A DNA stretch of 64,000 bases from Mucilaginibacter pedocola (GCF_002013915.1 NZ_MBTF01000015.1:1-64000); one strand, 5' to 3'; positions 18,088 to 26,393 are shown, numbered from the stretch's first letter. Notes: a model not told the origin generated them from the letters alone. Numbers and translations are program-made.

Positions 18088-19725
18088 ATGAGAAGACGGG
18101 ATTTTATTTACTTAACGGGGCTGGGTGCCGGGGCAATGGCTTTGCCCAACCTATCGGCCTTCGGTAAAAGCATCGACGTGCAGGAGGCCCTCAACCCTGT
18201 AGATGCCAAAATTAAAAAGGAGCTGAGCGATGCCGGGCTAAACGCGGCTAAGTCGGCAGGTGCAACGTATGCTGATGTGCGCATCGGGCGTTACCTCAAC
18301 CAATTTGTGATAACCCGCGAGAACCGCGTGCTCAACGTGGCCAATACCGAAAGCTATGGCGTAGGCATTCGCGTGATAGCCAATGGCTGCTGGGGCTTTG
18401 CAGCCTCAAATGAGGTAACCAAAGATGGCATTGCTAAAGCTGCCAAACGCGCCGTTGCTGTGGCTAAAGCCAATGCTAAACTGGGAAGTGCACCTGTACA
18501 ATTGGCTCCGCAAAAAGGCTATGGCGAGGTAAGCTGGAAAACGCCTATCGAGAAGAACGCCTTTGAGGTGCCTATCAAAGAAAAGGTAGACCTGTTGCTG
18601 AATGCCAACGGTATTGCTATGAGCAACGGTGCAAACTTTGTAAACTCAATGGTGTTTGCCGTGAACGAGCAGAAGTATTTTGCCTCGACGGACGGCTCTT
18701 ACATCGACCAGGATATCCACCGCTTGTACCCAACGTTTACGGTTACGAAGATAGACCCTACAAAAGGCTCATTTGAAACCCGTAGTGCTTTAAGCTCGCC
18801 GGTGGGGATGGGCTACGAATACCTTACGCCAAAACCATCGGAAACCGTTGCCGGCATTACCCCGCGGTACAAAAGCCGCTACGATATGCTGGAAGATATC
18901 AAATTCGCCACCAAACAGGCGGGCGAAAAAATAAACGCCAAATCGGTTGAACCGGGCAAGTACGACCTGGTGCTGGATCCAAGCCATCTTTGGTTGACCA
19001 TCCACGAATCGGTTGGGCACCCTACCGAACTTGACCGCGTACTGGGTTACGAGGCCAACTTTGCCGGTACCAGCTTCCTCACGTTGGACAAATGGAAATC
19101 GGGCAACTTCAAGTTCGGTAGCGATAAGGTGAACGTGGTTGGCGATAAAACACAGGTAGGCTCGCTGGGCGCTGTGGGTTACGACGACGAAGGCGTGGGC
19201 ACCAAAAAGTGGGACATCATTAAGAATGGTGTGCTGGTAAATTACCAGGCCATTCGCGACCAAGCGCATATTATCGGTTTAAAAGAATCGCAGGGCTGTT
19301 GCTATGCCCAAAGCTGGCAGGACGTACAGTTTCAGCGTATGCCTAACGTATCGTTACAGCCGGGTAAAGAAAAACTAAGCGTTGATGATATGATCAAAAA
19401 CGTGGCTAAGGGCATTTACATCATCGGCAACGGCTCGTTCTCTATCGATCAGCAGCGCTACAACTTCCAGTTCGGCGGGCAATTATTCTATGAGATAAAG
19501 GACGGCAAGATCGTAGGTATGCTTAACGATGTGGCCTACCAGGCCAATACGCAGGAGTTTTGGAACAGCTGCACACAGGTTTGCGATGAAAGCGATTATC
19601 GTTTGGGCGGCTCGTTCAACGATGGTAAGGGTCAGCCAAGCCAAAGCAGCGCGGTATCGCATGGCTCATCCACAACAAGGTTCAACGGGGTAAATGTTAT
19701 CAACACAAAAAGAAAGATCGGGTAA
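18088..19725 (+). CDS. tldD: TldD-like zinc metalloprotease with Tat-like leader, copy 2
   Basis: 545 residues, collinear with the copy at 6782-8416. HESVGH starts at residue 306; GSLGAVGYDDEGVGTKKWD and ESQGCCYAQSW are conserved. The leader MRRRDFIYLTGLGAGAMALP contains the RRxF pattern and hydrophobic stretch of a twin-arginine signal, clearer than in copy 1. If exported it would differ from the cytosolic enterobacterial enzyme. The following tldE2 has no leader of its own and might be co-exported or stay inside; this is unresolved. It is followed after 3 bases by tldE2, the same spacing as in the first pair. Confidence 0.9.
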   Translation: MRRRDFIYLTGLGAGAMALPNLSAFGKSIDVQEALNPVDAKIKKELSDAGLNAAKSAGATYADVRIGRYLNQFVITRENRVLNVANTESYGVGIRVIANGCWGFAASNEVTKDGIAKAAKRAVAVAKANAKLGSAPVQLAPQKGYGEVSWKTPIEKNAFEVPIKEKVDLLLNANGIAMSNGANFVNSMVFAVNEQKYFASTDGSYIDQDIHRLYPTFTVTKIDPTKGSFETRSALSSPVGMGYEYLTPKPSETVAGITPRYKSRYDMLEDIKFATKQAGEKINAKSVEPGKYDLVLDPSHLWLTIHESVGHPTELDRVLGYEANFAGTSFLTLDKWKSGNFKFGSDKVNVVGDKTQVGSLGAVGYDDEGVGTKKWDIIKNGVLVNYQAIRDQAHIIGLKESQGCCYAQSWQDVQFQRMPNVSLQPGKEKLSVDDMIKNVAKGIYIIGNGSFSIDQQRYNFQFGGQLFYEIKDGKIVGMLNDVAYQANTQEFWNSCTQVCDESDYRLGGSFNDGKGQPSQSSAVSHGSSTTRFNGVNVINTKRKIG

Positions 19726-19728
19726 AAT

Positions 19729-21060
19729 ATGGCGATATATACAAAAGAACAGGCACAGGCTTTATTAAAGAAGGTGCTTAGCTATTCAAAAGCCGATGAG
19801 TGCGAAGTGAGCCTTAGCGGCAGCGAAGGAGGCAACGTACGTTATGCGCTAAACGCGGTATCAACCGCCGGCGATATCAGTAGCGTGGGTTTGGGCGTAA
19901 CATCTGTTTACGGTAAAAAGGCAGGTACGGCAACCATCAACGAATTCGATGATGCTTCGCTGGAGCGTGTGGTGCGCCGTTCGGAAGAGCTGGCACAACT
20001 GGCTCCCGAAAACCCGGAGTATATGCCTATGCTCGGTCCGTCAACATTTAAAGAAGCTATTACCTACAACGCCAACACCGCCGCCATGACGCCCGAAAGC
20101 CGTGCAGAAATGGTTGGCAAAAGTTTGGAGGTTACTAAAGCTGCCAAGCTAAATGCAGCAGGCTTTTTAGAGAACTCTACCGGCTTTAACGCGGTAATGA
20201 ACTCGAAAGGCTTGTTCGCTTATAACAAAAGCAGTGATGTTACTTTCTCGGTAACCACGCGCGATGAGGCCGGTACAGTTTCGGGTTATGCCGCCCGTGG
20301 TTTTACGGATGTAAGTAAGTTGGACACGGCTTCGGCAACGCGCGTAGCTACCGTGAAAGCAAACGCCTCAAAAGGAGCGCGCGCCATTGAGCCGGGTAAA
20401 TACACCGTGATATTGGAGCCTGTTGCGGCTACCTATATGTTGGAGAATATGTTCCGTTTTGATGCCCGCAGTGCCGAAGAAGGCCGCAGCTTTTTAAGCA
20501 AAAAGGGTGGGGGCACCCGCCTGGGTGAGCAACTAATGGACCCGAAAGTGAACATCTATTCGGACCCCTTTAACCCCGACCTACCCGGCAATACCTGGGG
20601 TGGCGACGGCCTGCCACGCGAAAAAACCATGTGGATAGATAAGGGCGTGGTGAAAAACCTGTCGTACTCGCGCTACTGGGCGCAGAAGAAAGGCGTAGCA
20701 CCGGTACCCGGCCCAAGCAATATTATTATGGATGGCGGCGATGCCACTTTAGAAGACCTGATCAAAAGCACCGAGCGTGGTATATTGGTTTCGCGCCTGT
20801 GGTATATCCGCATGGTAGATCCGCAATCATTGCTGTTAACGGGGCTTACGCGCGATGGTACGTTCTACATAGAGAATGGTAAGATAAAATACCCGGTGAA
20901 AAACTTCAGGTTCAACGAGAGCCCGGTAATTATGCTGAACAACCTGGAAGCCCTTGGCAAACAAGAGCGCAGCATCAGTGTAGAAAGCTACCGTAGCTAC
21001 CTCATCCCGCCAATGAAGATCAGGGACTTTACGTTTAGCTCTTTGTCGGACGCGGTTTAA
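19729..21060 (+). CDS. TldE/PmbA-like protease subunit, copy 2
   Basis: 443 residues, the non-catalytic partner of the upstream TldD. It shares the family blocks KADECEVSLSGSEGGNVRYALN, GKYTVILEPVAATYMLENM, SRYWAQKKGVAPVPGPSNI and LTRDGTFYIENGKI, and ends FTFSSLSDAV, almost like copy 1. No HExxxH is present. Divergence from copy 1 is concentrated in the middle (about residues 60-200). The conserved pairing and identical 3-base spacing show that the two genes were duplicated as a unit or inherited as two complete modules. Confidence 0.88.
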   Translation: MAIYTKEQAQALLKKVLSYSKADECEVSLSGSEGGNVRYALNAVSTAGDISSVGLGVTSVYGKKAGTATINEFDDASLERVVRRSEELAQLAPENPEYMPMLGPSTFKEAITYNANTAAMTPESRAEMVGKSLEVTKAAKLNAAGFLENSTGFNAVMNSKGLFAYNKSSDVTFSVTTRDEAGTVSGYAARGFTDVSKLDTASATRVATVKANASKGARAIEPGKYTVILEPVAATYMLENMFRFDARSAEEGRSFLSKKGGGTRLGEQLMDPKVNIYSDPFNPDLPGNTWGGDGLPREKTMWIDKGVVKNLSYSRYWAQKKGVAPVPGPSNIIMDGGDATLEDLIKSTERGILVSRLWYIRMVDPQSLLLTGLTRDGTFYIENGKIKYPVKNFRFNESPVIMLNNLEALGKQERSISVESYRSYLIPPMKIRDFTFSSLSDAV

Positions 21061-21111
21061 AAAAAGTTTGCAGTTGCCGGTGGGCAGTTCGCAGGAACTT
21101 TTAACACGATC

Positions 21112-21144
21112 AGATTTGCCAACTTTTAAAAAGTTGGCAAATCT
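21112..21144. terminator. Perfect hairpin after tldE2
   Basis: Bases 21112-21126 pair with 21130-21144 (15 bp, 3-base loop, arms AGATTTGCCAACTTT). It lies 52 bases beyond the tldE2 stop. The T-run after it is weak (TTGTGATT), so it may be a palindromic repeat rather than a strong terminator. Confidence 0.55.
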
Positions 21145-21199
21145 TGTGATTGATAAGAGAGTGTTTTGCGGAGTGATTTGTAAATGCTTAAATTTGTTT

Positions 21200-21391
21200 A
21201 TGACAACACTTATTGTACATCCGGATAATAAAGAAAAATTGAATGCTATGAAGGCGTTTATGAAAGCTTTAAAGATCTCTTTTAAAGAAGAGGAATCGGG
21301 ATATGATCCTGAGTTTGTTGCGAAAATTCAAAAAAGCAGAGAACAGGTCAAAGCCGGCGAAACCCGGGTAGTTAATATAGACGACCTGTGA
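21200..21391 (+). CDS. Antitoxin-like protein (DUF2683 type) of a YoeB module
   Basis: A 63-residue protein starting at ATG 21200 (MTTLIVHPDNKEKLNAMKAFMKAL); the open frame extends upstream, but that part runs through the hairpin region and is not protein-like. It has a short DNA-binding-like beginning, a charged middle (KISFKEEESGYDPEFV) and a C-terminal tail VNIDDL. It overlaps the toxin gene by 4 bases, the usual antitoxin-first arrangement. The product should bind and neutralise the toxin and probably repress its own operon. Confidence 0.75.
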   Translation: MTTLIVHPDNKEKLNAMKAFMKALKISFKEEESGYDPEFVAKIQKSREQVKAGETRVVNIDDL

Positions 21392-21648
21392 CCATACAAT
21401 TCACCAAGCAAGCCGATGAGGATCTGGACTATTTCAAAAGGAGTGGAAACCTGCAAGTAGTCAAGAAAATTAAAGAGTTACTCAATGCCATTGTTGAAGA
21501 TCCTTTTAGAGGAATTGGCCAGCCTGAACAATTAAAATACGACTTGTCTGGCGCGTGGTCGAGGAGAATCAACAAGGAGCACAGGCTTGTATATGAAGTT
21601 GAAGGCGATATCGTTTTCATATTATCATTAAAAGGACATTACGAATAA
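21388..21648 (+). CDS. YoeB-family toxin (ribosome-dependent mRNA endonuclease)
   Basis: An 86-residue RelE/YoeB fold protein beginning at GTG 21388 inside the antitoxin stop. It contains DPFRGIGQPEQLKYDLSGAWSRRINKEHRLVYEV and ends LKGHYE. The Glu in QPEQLK, the Arg in SRRI/EHRLVY and the C-terminal His-Tyr correspond to the catalytic residues of YoeB, so it appears active. It follows tldE2 closely. In enterobacteria TldD/TldE acts on the antitoxin CcdA, so this neighbourhood may be meaningful, but no functional tie is shown here. Confidence 0.88.
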   Translation: MTIQFTKQADEDLDYFKRSGNLQVVKKIKELLNAIVEDPFRGIGQPEQLKYDLSGAWSRRINKEHRLVYEVEGDIVFILSLKGHYE

Positions 21649-21658
21649 AATTATACAG

Positions 21659-21685
21659 CATCCCCGCAAGGGGATGTTTTGTTTT
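21659..21685 (+). terminator. Intrinsic terminator of the toxin-antitoxin operon
   Basis: CATCCCC (21659-21665) pairs with GGGGATG (21670-21676) over a GCAA tetraloop, followed by TTTTGTTTT. It lies 10 bases after the toxin stop. Confidence 0.88.
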
Positions 21686-21724
21686 ACAGGTTTTGAAATG
21701 TATTTTTAGGCAAAACTATTACTT

Positions 21725-22384
21725 ATGGAAACGCCTGAACCAAAAGAAGATGCACCTGTGCAGCCCATTGTGATACCCGGTCCGGTGGAAGTATTTTCTA
21801 CCAAGGGCTGGAAAGAATACTTCAGCGAATCGGCTATGATCGTATTCAGCGTGCTGGTGGCGCTGGCTTTAACCGAAGTGGTGAATTACTTCCACGAAAA
21901 GAAGGACACTGCTGAAACGCTGCAAAATATCAAAGAAGAGCTGGTCAAAAACAAACGCTTTGAGCAGGAACAGTACGTTTACCAAACCATGGTGCTGAAG
22001 AACATCGATTCGGCATTAACGCACCCTGAGTTTTTGCACCTGGTGATACACGACGGCGAACTGCACTTGAAACACATTGCCCCCGAAGGCATTTTGTACC
22101 GCGACCTAAGCAAAGTGGCCTGGCAGGTGGCCCAAAGCAAAGGCATTACCACCCGTATAGATTTTTCGCTGGTAGAGAAGATCACCAATATTTATGAGCA
22201 ACAAGCCCGCATTGATAAACTGGAAGACGAAATAGCCGCCATCCTGCTAAAGCCCGGTGCCCCTGCAGATGCTAACGCCCGCGAGAGTTTGATACTGGTG
22301 CGCGATGCCTACCACGGCTGGGCCTACGACCGCGCCCCTGGCTTGATAGAGGATTACGATAAGACGATAAAAGCCTTAGAGTAA
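21725..22384 (+). CDS. Hypothetical single-span membrane protein
   Basis: 219 residues, family not recognised with certainty (possibly DUF6090-like). A Pro/Glu-rich N terminus (about 1-30) is followed by one predicted membrane span (about 36-58, SAMIVFSVLVALALTEVVNYF). A largely helical, charged soluble part then extends to the end (ETLQNIKEELVKNKRFEQEQ). No catalytic motif is visible. It stands alone, preceded by the toxin terminator and followed by a family C repeat. Confidence 0.7.
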   Translation: METPEPKEDAPVQPIVIPGPVEVFSTKGWKEYFSESAMIVFSVLVALALTEVVNYFHEKKDTAETLQNIKEELVKNKRFEQEQYVYQTMVLKNIDSALTHPEFLHLVIHDGELHLKHIAPEGILYRDLSKVAWQVAQSKGITTRIDFSLVEKITNIYEQQARIDKLEDEIAAILLKPGAPADANARESLILVRDAYHGWAYDRAPGLIEDYDKTIKALE

Positions 22385-22403
22385 GCAATTTGATTACCAT
22401 CCA

Positions 22404-22570
22404 TGTCATCTCGAGCCATAAAGCGAGGGGAATGGGCAGAGGAGGGTGAGAGATCCTCGACGCCGCGGCATTCCGTCAATGCAATGCCAATGCAAAGCAT
22501 TCATGCAATACGTTAAAGGTTTCTTCTCACGCCCCGCGCTATCCCGCCCCTCGGTTCGTTCGAAATGACA
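22404..22570. repeat. Family C repeat, TGTCATCTCGA...TCGAAATGACA
   Basis: The ends TGTCATCTCGA and TCGTTCGAAATGACA are imperfect inverted complements; the middle carries GGTGAGAGATCCTCG and GCAATGCCAATGCAAAGCATTCATGC segments. Relatives lie at 35276-35423 and 51480-51569. It is a non-coding repeat that fills the gap before the kinase gene. Confidence 0.7.
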
Positions 22571-22627
22571 CGGGCGATTAAAGTTGTCAAATCTAAACCG
22601 TTTCTTTGCAGCCCCAATTTTTAATGT

Positions 22628-23632
22628 ATGCAGCCGTTTCCCGTTATTAGTTCTATCGTATCTGCCGAGCATATTGGCTTTTTTGTGCAACAAACGTATG
22701 GGCTTCCTGCCGGGGCAACCTGCCAATTGCTGAAGACCGGTATCAACCACACTTATCTTATCACGAGCGGTAAAGGCAAGTTCGTGTTCAGGTTATACAG
22801 CCTTAACTGGCGTAGTAAAGAGGAGATTGGCGAGGAAATTAAGTTACTTAACGTATTGAAGGACGCCGGCGTTTCCGTGTCGTGCCCCATTGCGGATAGT
22901 AGCAATAATTACATCAACGAAATATTGGCTCCCGAAGGCCTGCGTTACGCGGTGCTGTTCTCTTTTGCCGAAGGTGATAAGGCCTTGAACTTTTCGCCTG
23001 AGTTGCATTACAAGGTTGGTGAAACGATGGCGCAGATACACCACTTAACACAGGATCTGAATTTGCAGCGTGTAACCTACACGCCGGAAGTTATTCTGCA
23101 GGAACCTGTTAAGCTTTTCGGCAAATTCCTGCCTGCCGAAAGCGAAGAAATGCAATGGATGCTGTCTGCTCAAAAATACCTGCTGAATGCAATAGCAGGG
23201 GCAGATGATGCACAGATGCGTAAAGGCGCGGTGCATATGGATATCTGGTTCGATAATATGAATATCACGCCCAAGGGTGCGGTAACTATTTTCGATTTTG
23301 ATTTTTGCGGCAACGGTTGGCTGGCCTATGATATTGCGTATTATATTTTGCAGCTGCACAGCACCGAGAAAGACGTAGCCGAACGAGAGCTAAAAAAAGA
23401 GAGTTTCCTGGCCGGCTACGAATCTATAATGCCTATTAGTGCCGAAGAAAAACGCATGTTACCTGTTTTGGGCTTGAGCATGTATTTGTTCTATTTAGGT
23501 ATACAGGCGCAACGGTTTGATAACTGGAGCAATGTGTTTTTTAACGAAATCTATTTAAAACGTTTTATAACCCTGCTGGTACGCAAGTTTTTTGAAGAGA
23601 ATGTTTCGAGCGAATCAATTGATGTGCTTTAG
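22628..23632 (+). CDS. APH-family phosphotransferase (homoserine-kinase-II/aminoglycoside-kinase fold)
   Basis: 334 residues of the protein-kinase-like APH superfamily. The catalytic loop reads HMDIWFDNMN (H-x-D-x4-N, about residue 200), followed by the metal-binding FDFDFCG. The N-lobe has the TYLITSGKGKFVFRLYS strand-turn pattern. The small-molecule substrate (homoserine, choline, amino sugar or other) cannot be told. Its last 18 bases overlap the convergent lipoprotein gene, so the two transcripts collide tail to tail. Confidence 0.82.
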   Translation: MQPFPVISSIVSAEHIGFFVQQTYGLPAGATCQLLKTGINHTYLITSGKGKFVFRLYSLNWRSKEEIGEEIKLLNVLKDAGVSVSCPIADSSNNYINEILAPEGLRYAVLFSFAEGDKALNFSPELHYKVGETMAQIHHLTQDLNLQRVTYTPEVILQEPVKLFGKFLPAESEEMQWMLSAQKYLLNAIAGADDAQMRKGAVHMDIWFDNMNITPKGAVTIFDFDFCGNGWLAYDIAYYILQLHSTEKDVAERELKKESFLAGYESIMPISAEEKRMLPVLGLSMYLFYLGIQAQRFDNWSNVFFNEIYLKRFITLLVRKFFEENVSSESIDVL

Positions 23633-24433
23633 TGTGTATTTCAATTGCCCCATCACCATCACTTTGTTTTTTGCATCGGGTTTTGCATCGTACAGTAAAA
23701 GCTCATCTCCTTTAAACACATAAGTATAAACCGCCTTTTTGTTGCTGTATTCGTCAAAGGTGATCAGATCGAGGTTTTTGAAAGGGCCGGGTTTCAATTC
23801 TTTCTCTATAAAGTATTTCCCGTGCCCCGGCAGCCCACTTACCGTGCCATCGGCGGTAAAAGTTACAAGAGTTGTTTTTCCGCCTGCTAAAAGTTGGTAT
23901 TTGCCGGCCATCAGTGTTTTATTTATGGCATAGTCCAAGGCATTGCTCAGGTTACCGTCGGGGTTAACGGGGAGTATGCGGTTATAGCGGGTTTTAAATA
24001 ATTGTTGGTTATAAATCTGGTACAATATCAGTGCGGTATCGCCGCCGGTAATTTCGTAACCCAATTCGGCATCATCAAACAGCAAGCTGTTCGGGTTTTT
24101 GCCGGGCTTATCTCTTAACACCATAGCCCCCGGGTTTTGGTTATCCCAGCCAACTTCTACACGCAGCGTATCTGCCAACAAAAGGTTACTATCGATCACC
24201 AACCCGCTTACGCCAACCACCTTATCTACCGCTGCCAATACCGACTTGGTTTCGCGTACTTTTTCGAAATAATCGGTTTTTACCCAAACGCCCTCGTATA
24301 TGTGTACAAGTTTTTTTAACAGCGACGTTTGTTTAGCGGGTACAGCAGCCTTAGCAGGTTGCTGCTGCGCAGGTTTGCTTTTGCATGCTGTTAGCAGGGC
24401 CGCGAGTATAAAAAAATAGAGTGCTTTGTTCAT
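23615..24433 (-). CDS. Putative lipoprotein
   Basis: 272 residues from ATG 24433 (MNKALYFFILAALLTACKS); a TTG three codons upstream is less likely. The lipobox LLTAC predicts cleavage and lipidation of the Cys near residue 17. An Ala/Gln/Pro/Lys-rich linker follows (about 20-37). The rest is a beta-rich globular domain with no motif I recognise. It is convergent with, and overlaps, the upstream kinase gene. Confidence 0.75.
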   Translation of the reverse strand: MNKALYFFILAALLTACKSKPAQQQPAKAAVPAKQTSLLKKLVHIYEGVWVKTDYFEKVRETKSVLAAVDKVVGVSGLVIDSNLLLADTLRVEVGWDNQNPGAMVLRDKPGKNPNSLLFDDAELGYEITGGDTALILYQIYNQQLFKTRYNRILPVNPDGNLSNALDYAINKTLMAGKYQLLAGGKTTLVTFTADGTVSGLPGHGKYFIEKELKPGPFKNLDLITFDEYSNKKAVYTYVFKGDELLLYDAKPDAKNKVMVMGQLKYTLKHIN

Positions 24434-24501
24434 ATCGGGCAAGGGGTTTTCCCGTAGCTAATGTACATAATAATATCAGCCTTTAAACAGATATTTGTGG
24501 C

Positions 24502-25074
24502 ATGGAAAACTCTTTGCCATTGTTTTTGCAGCAACTAAAACCATTGCCGACAGAGGATATGCAGCAAATAAATGCAGCCTTCGAAGTAAAGTATTTCAGC
24601 GAGGGCGAGTACCTTTTTAAGGCAGGGGGAGTGTGCCACCACATGTTTTTTATAGTAGATGGCGTGCTGCGTATTATGGCCGCTAACGAGAAAGGGAACC
24701 AGATCACGTATTTCTTTTTAAAAGCAGGCCAATTATGCACCATCCTGAAAAGCTTTAACGAAGGCATTATTGCTCACGAAAGCATACAAGCGGCATGCGA
24801 TGTGCAAGTTGTTGTAATTGGCAAGCACCGTTTGGAGGAGTTGTACCTTGCATTTCCGTATTTAAAGGAAATGATAACCCAGGCATCGCAAAATACGCTG
24901 CTTGCCAAAATAAGTACGCGCAATGCCTACCGCGGGCTCGATTCGGCAGAGCGTTATAAATTGTTTATGGAGCAGCAAAGCTATATCGCGCAGCGCGTAT
25001 CGCTTACGGATATCGCTTCGTATTTAGGCATTACGCCGCAATCGCTCAGCCGTATCCGCAAAAACATCAGGTGA
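24502..25074 (+). CDS. Crp/Fnr family transcriptional regulator
   Basis: 190 residues. The N-terminal two thirds form a cyclic-nucleotide-binding-like beta-roll (YFSEGEYLFKAGGVCHHMFFIVDGVLRI). The C terminus holds a short helix-turn-helix (SLTDIASYLGITPQSLSRIRKNIR). Residues for cAMP binding and Fnr-type cysteines are not apparent, as in most Bacteroidota members, whose ligands are unknown. It lies immediately upstream of, and co-directional with, the dehydrogenase at 25156, which it may regulate. Confidence 0.88.
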   Translation: MENSLPLFLQQLKPLPTEDMQQINAAFEVKYFSEGEYLFKAGGVCHHMFFIVDGVLRIMAANEKGNQITYFFLKAGQLCTILKSFNEGIIAHESIQAACDVQVVVIGKHRLEELYLAFPYLKEMITQASQNTLLAKISTRNAYRGLDSAERYKLFMEQQSYIAQRVSLTDIASYLGITPQSLSRIRKNIR

Positions 25075-25155
25075 ATGTATTAATTACCAAATGATAAACA
25101 CGGGCTTACTTTTAGGCCGCATATTTGTTTAACAAACACATCTATCACTAAATAT

Positions 25156-26007
25156 ATGAACACAACAAAAATAGGTTGGATAGGGCTGGGACTAATGGGC
25201 GCACCCATGTCGCAGCAACTGATAAAAGCGGGTTACCCGGTAACCGTGTACAACCGCAGTAAGGATAAAGAGGCCGCACTGAAAGAACAGGGTGCCCAAA
25301 CCGCGGCCACGCCTGCCCAACTCGTCACTCAAACGGATGTAGCCATCATTATGGTGACCGATGATCAAGCCATTAACGATATTTTCCATGGCGAACAGGG
25401 CCTGCTGGCGGCAGGGGTATCGGGCAAAACCATCATCAACATGAGCACCGTATCGCCCGCTATTAGCAAGGCAATTGCAGAGGCCTGCACAGCGCAGGGC
25501 AACCATTATTTAGATGCGCCGGTATCGGGCAGTGTAAAACAAGCCGAAACTGCACAATTGGTGATTATGGTAGGCGGCGATAAAACTGCCTTCGAAAATG
25601 CAGAACCGATATTAGGTAAATTGGGTAAAATGGCTATTAATGTAGGAGAAACCGGTGCAGGCAATGTGGCTAAACTGGCCATTAATTCGTTGTTAGCCAT
25701 ACATGCGCAAGGCTTGGCCGAGGCTGTAGTATTGGCACAAAAGAATGGCATAGCGCCCGAAATACTGCTCGATCTGTTGAACAACGGTGCCCTGGCAAAC
25801 CCCTTCATGAAAATTAAAGGCGACGCTATCTTAGCCGATAATTACAAACCGGCCTTTTCGCTCAATAATATTGTAAAGGATTTGAAGCTGGCTACAGATA
25901 TAGGTTTATCATCGCCATTGGGCAGGGCTGCTTTAAGTACTTACCAGGCAGCGCAAAGCGAGTTTGGCGAGGAGGATATTATTGCGGTAGTAAAGCAAAT
26001 AGCTTAA
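25156..26007 (+). CDS. NAD(P)-dependent beta-hydroxyacid dehydrogenase
   Basis: 283 residues of the 3-hydroxyisobutyrate dehydrogenase / glyoxylate-succinic semialdehyde reductase family. The N-terminal Rossmann motif is GWIGLGLMGAPMSQQL, the substrate-binding motif is LDAPVSGSVKQAE, and the catalytic Lys lies in GNVAKLAINSLL (about residue 172). Both domains and the interdomain helix are complete. Reduction of a small aldehyde or beta-hydroxyacid is expected; the exact substrate is open. The 80-base gap to the Crp/Fnr gene contains an AT-rich stretch suitable for a promoter. Confidence 0.88.
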   Translation: MNTTKIGWIGLGLMGAPMSQQLIKAGYPVTVYNRSKDKEAALKEQGAQTAATPAQLVTQTDVAIIMVTDDQAINDIFHGEQGLLAAGVSGKTIINMSTVSPAISKAIAEACTAQGNHYLDAPVSGSVKQAETAQLVIMVGGDKTAFENAEPILGKLGKMAINVGETGAGNVAKLAINSLLAIHAQGLAEAVVLAQKNGIAPEILLDLLNNGALANPFMKIKGDAILADNYKPAFSLNNIVKDLKLATDIGLSSPLGRAALSTYQAAQSEFGEEDIIAVVKQIA

Positions 26008-26023
26008 TTGCCGGCAGTTGCTT

Positions 26024-26099
26024 GCGCACGCATGCCGCGTGTGCTCAGTTATGCAAGCGGTAATGGTATTATCGTTAATCACACGCGGCACGCGTGCGC
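26024..26099. repeat. GC-rich inverted repeat after the dehydrogenase gene
   Basis: 20-base arms 26024-26043 and 26080-26099 (GCGCACGCATGCCGCGTGTG against its complement, one mismatch) with a 36-base AT-richer loop. There is no T-run, so it is probably not a simple terminator. Confidence 0.75.
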
Positions 26100-26104
26100 G
26101 AGCG

Positions 26105-26384
26105 GCTAATTATAGCGATGGGTTTGAAACGAAGGGTGTTCGGGGCTTTGTGAGATTGTCTGATCGGTGAGTTGACTCACCCCGACGGCCCGCAATTCGC
26201 GGGCGTCGGCCCTCTCTACTTCGTAAAGAGGGCGAGGAATTATGTTGAAGCTCACCCTCTTTCCGCTTGCGGAGAGAGGGTCGGGCAGCGATAGCGTACC
26301 CGGGGTGAGTAAAATTAGCCAAGCGGCAGGCGTTTGATAAAAGCTCCGGACACTCGAGGTTTGAAACCCATCGCTATAATTAGC
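26105..26384. repeat. Family A palindrome (A4) split by a family B element
   Basis: The two 21-base arms of a family A palindrome (26105-26125 and 26364-26384, outer part GCTAATT/AATTAGC) are separated by 238 bases that contain a complete family B copy (26175-26310). In other copies the two family A arms touch. The simplest reading is insertion of B and flanking sequence into the centre of A. Confidence 0.8.
26175..26310. repeat. Family B palindromic element, copy B3
   Basis: Ends ACTCACCCCG and CGGGGTGAGT; internal CCCTCTCTACTTCGTAAAGAGGG and CCCTCTTTCCGCTTGCGG hairpins. This copy has an extra GCCCGCAATTCGCGGGC palindrome near the left end not seen in B1 and B2. Confidence 0.85.
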
Positions 26385-26393
26385 TGAAAAAAC

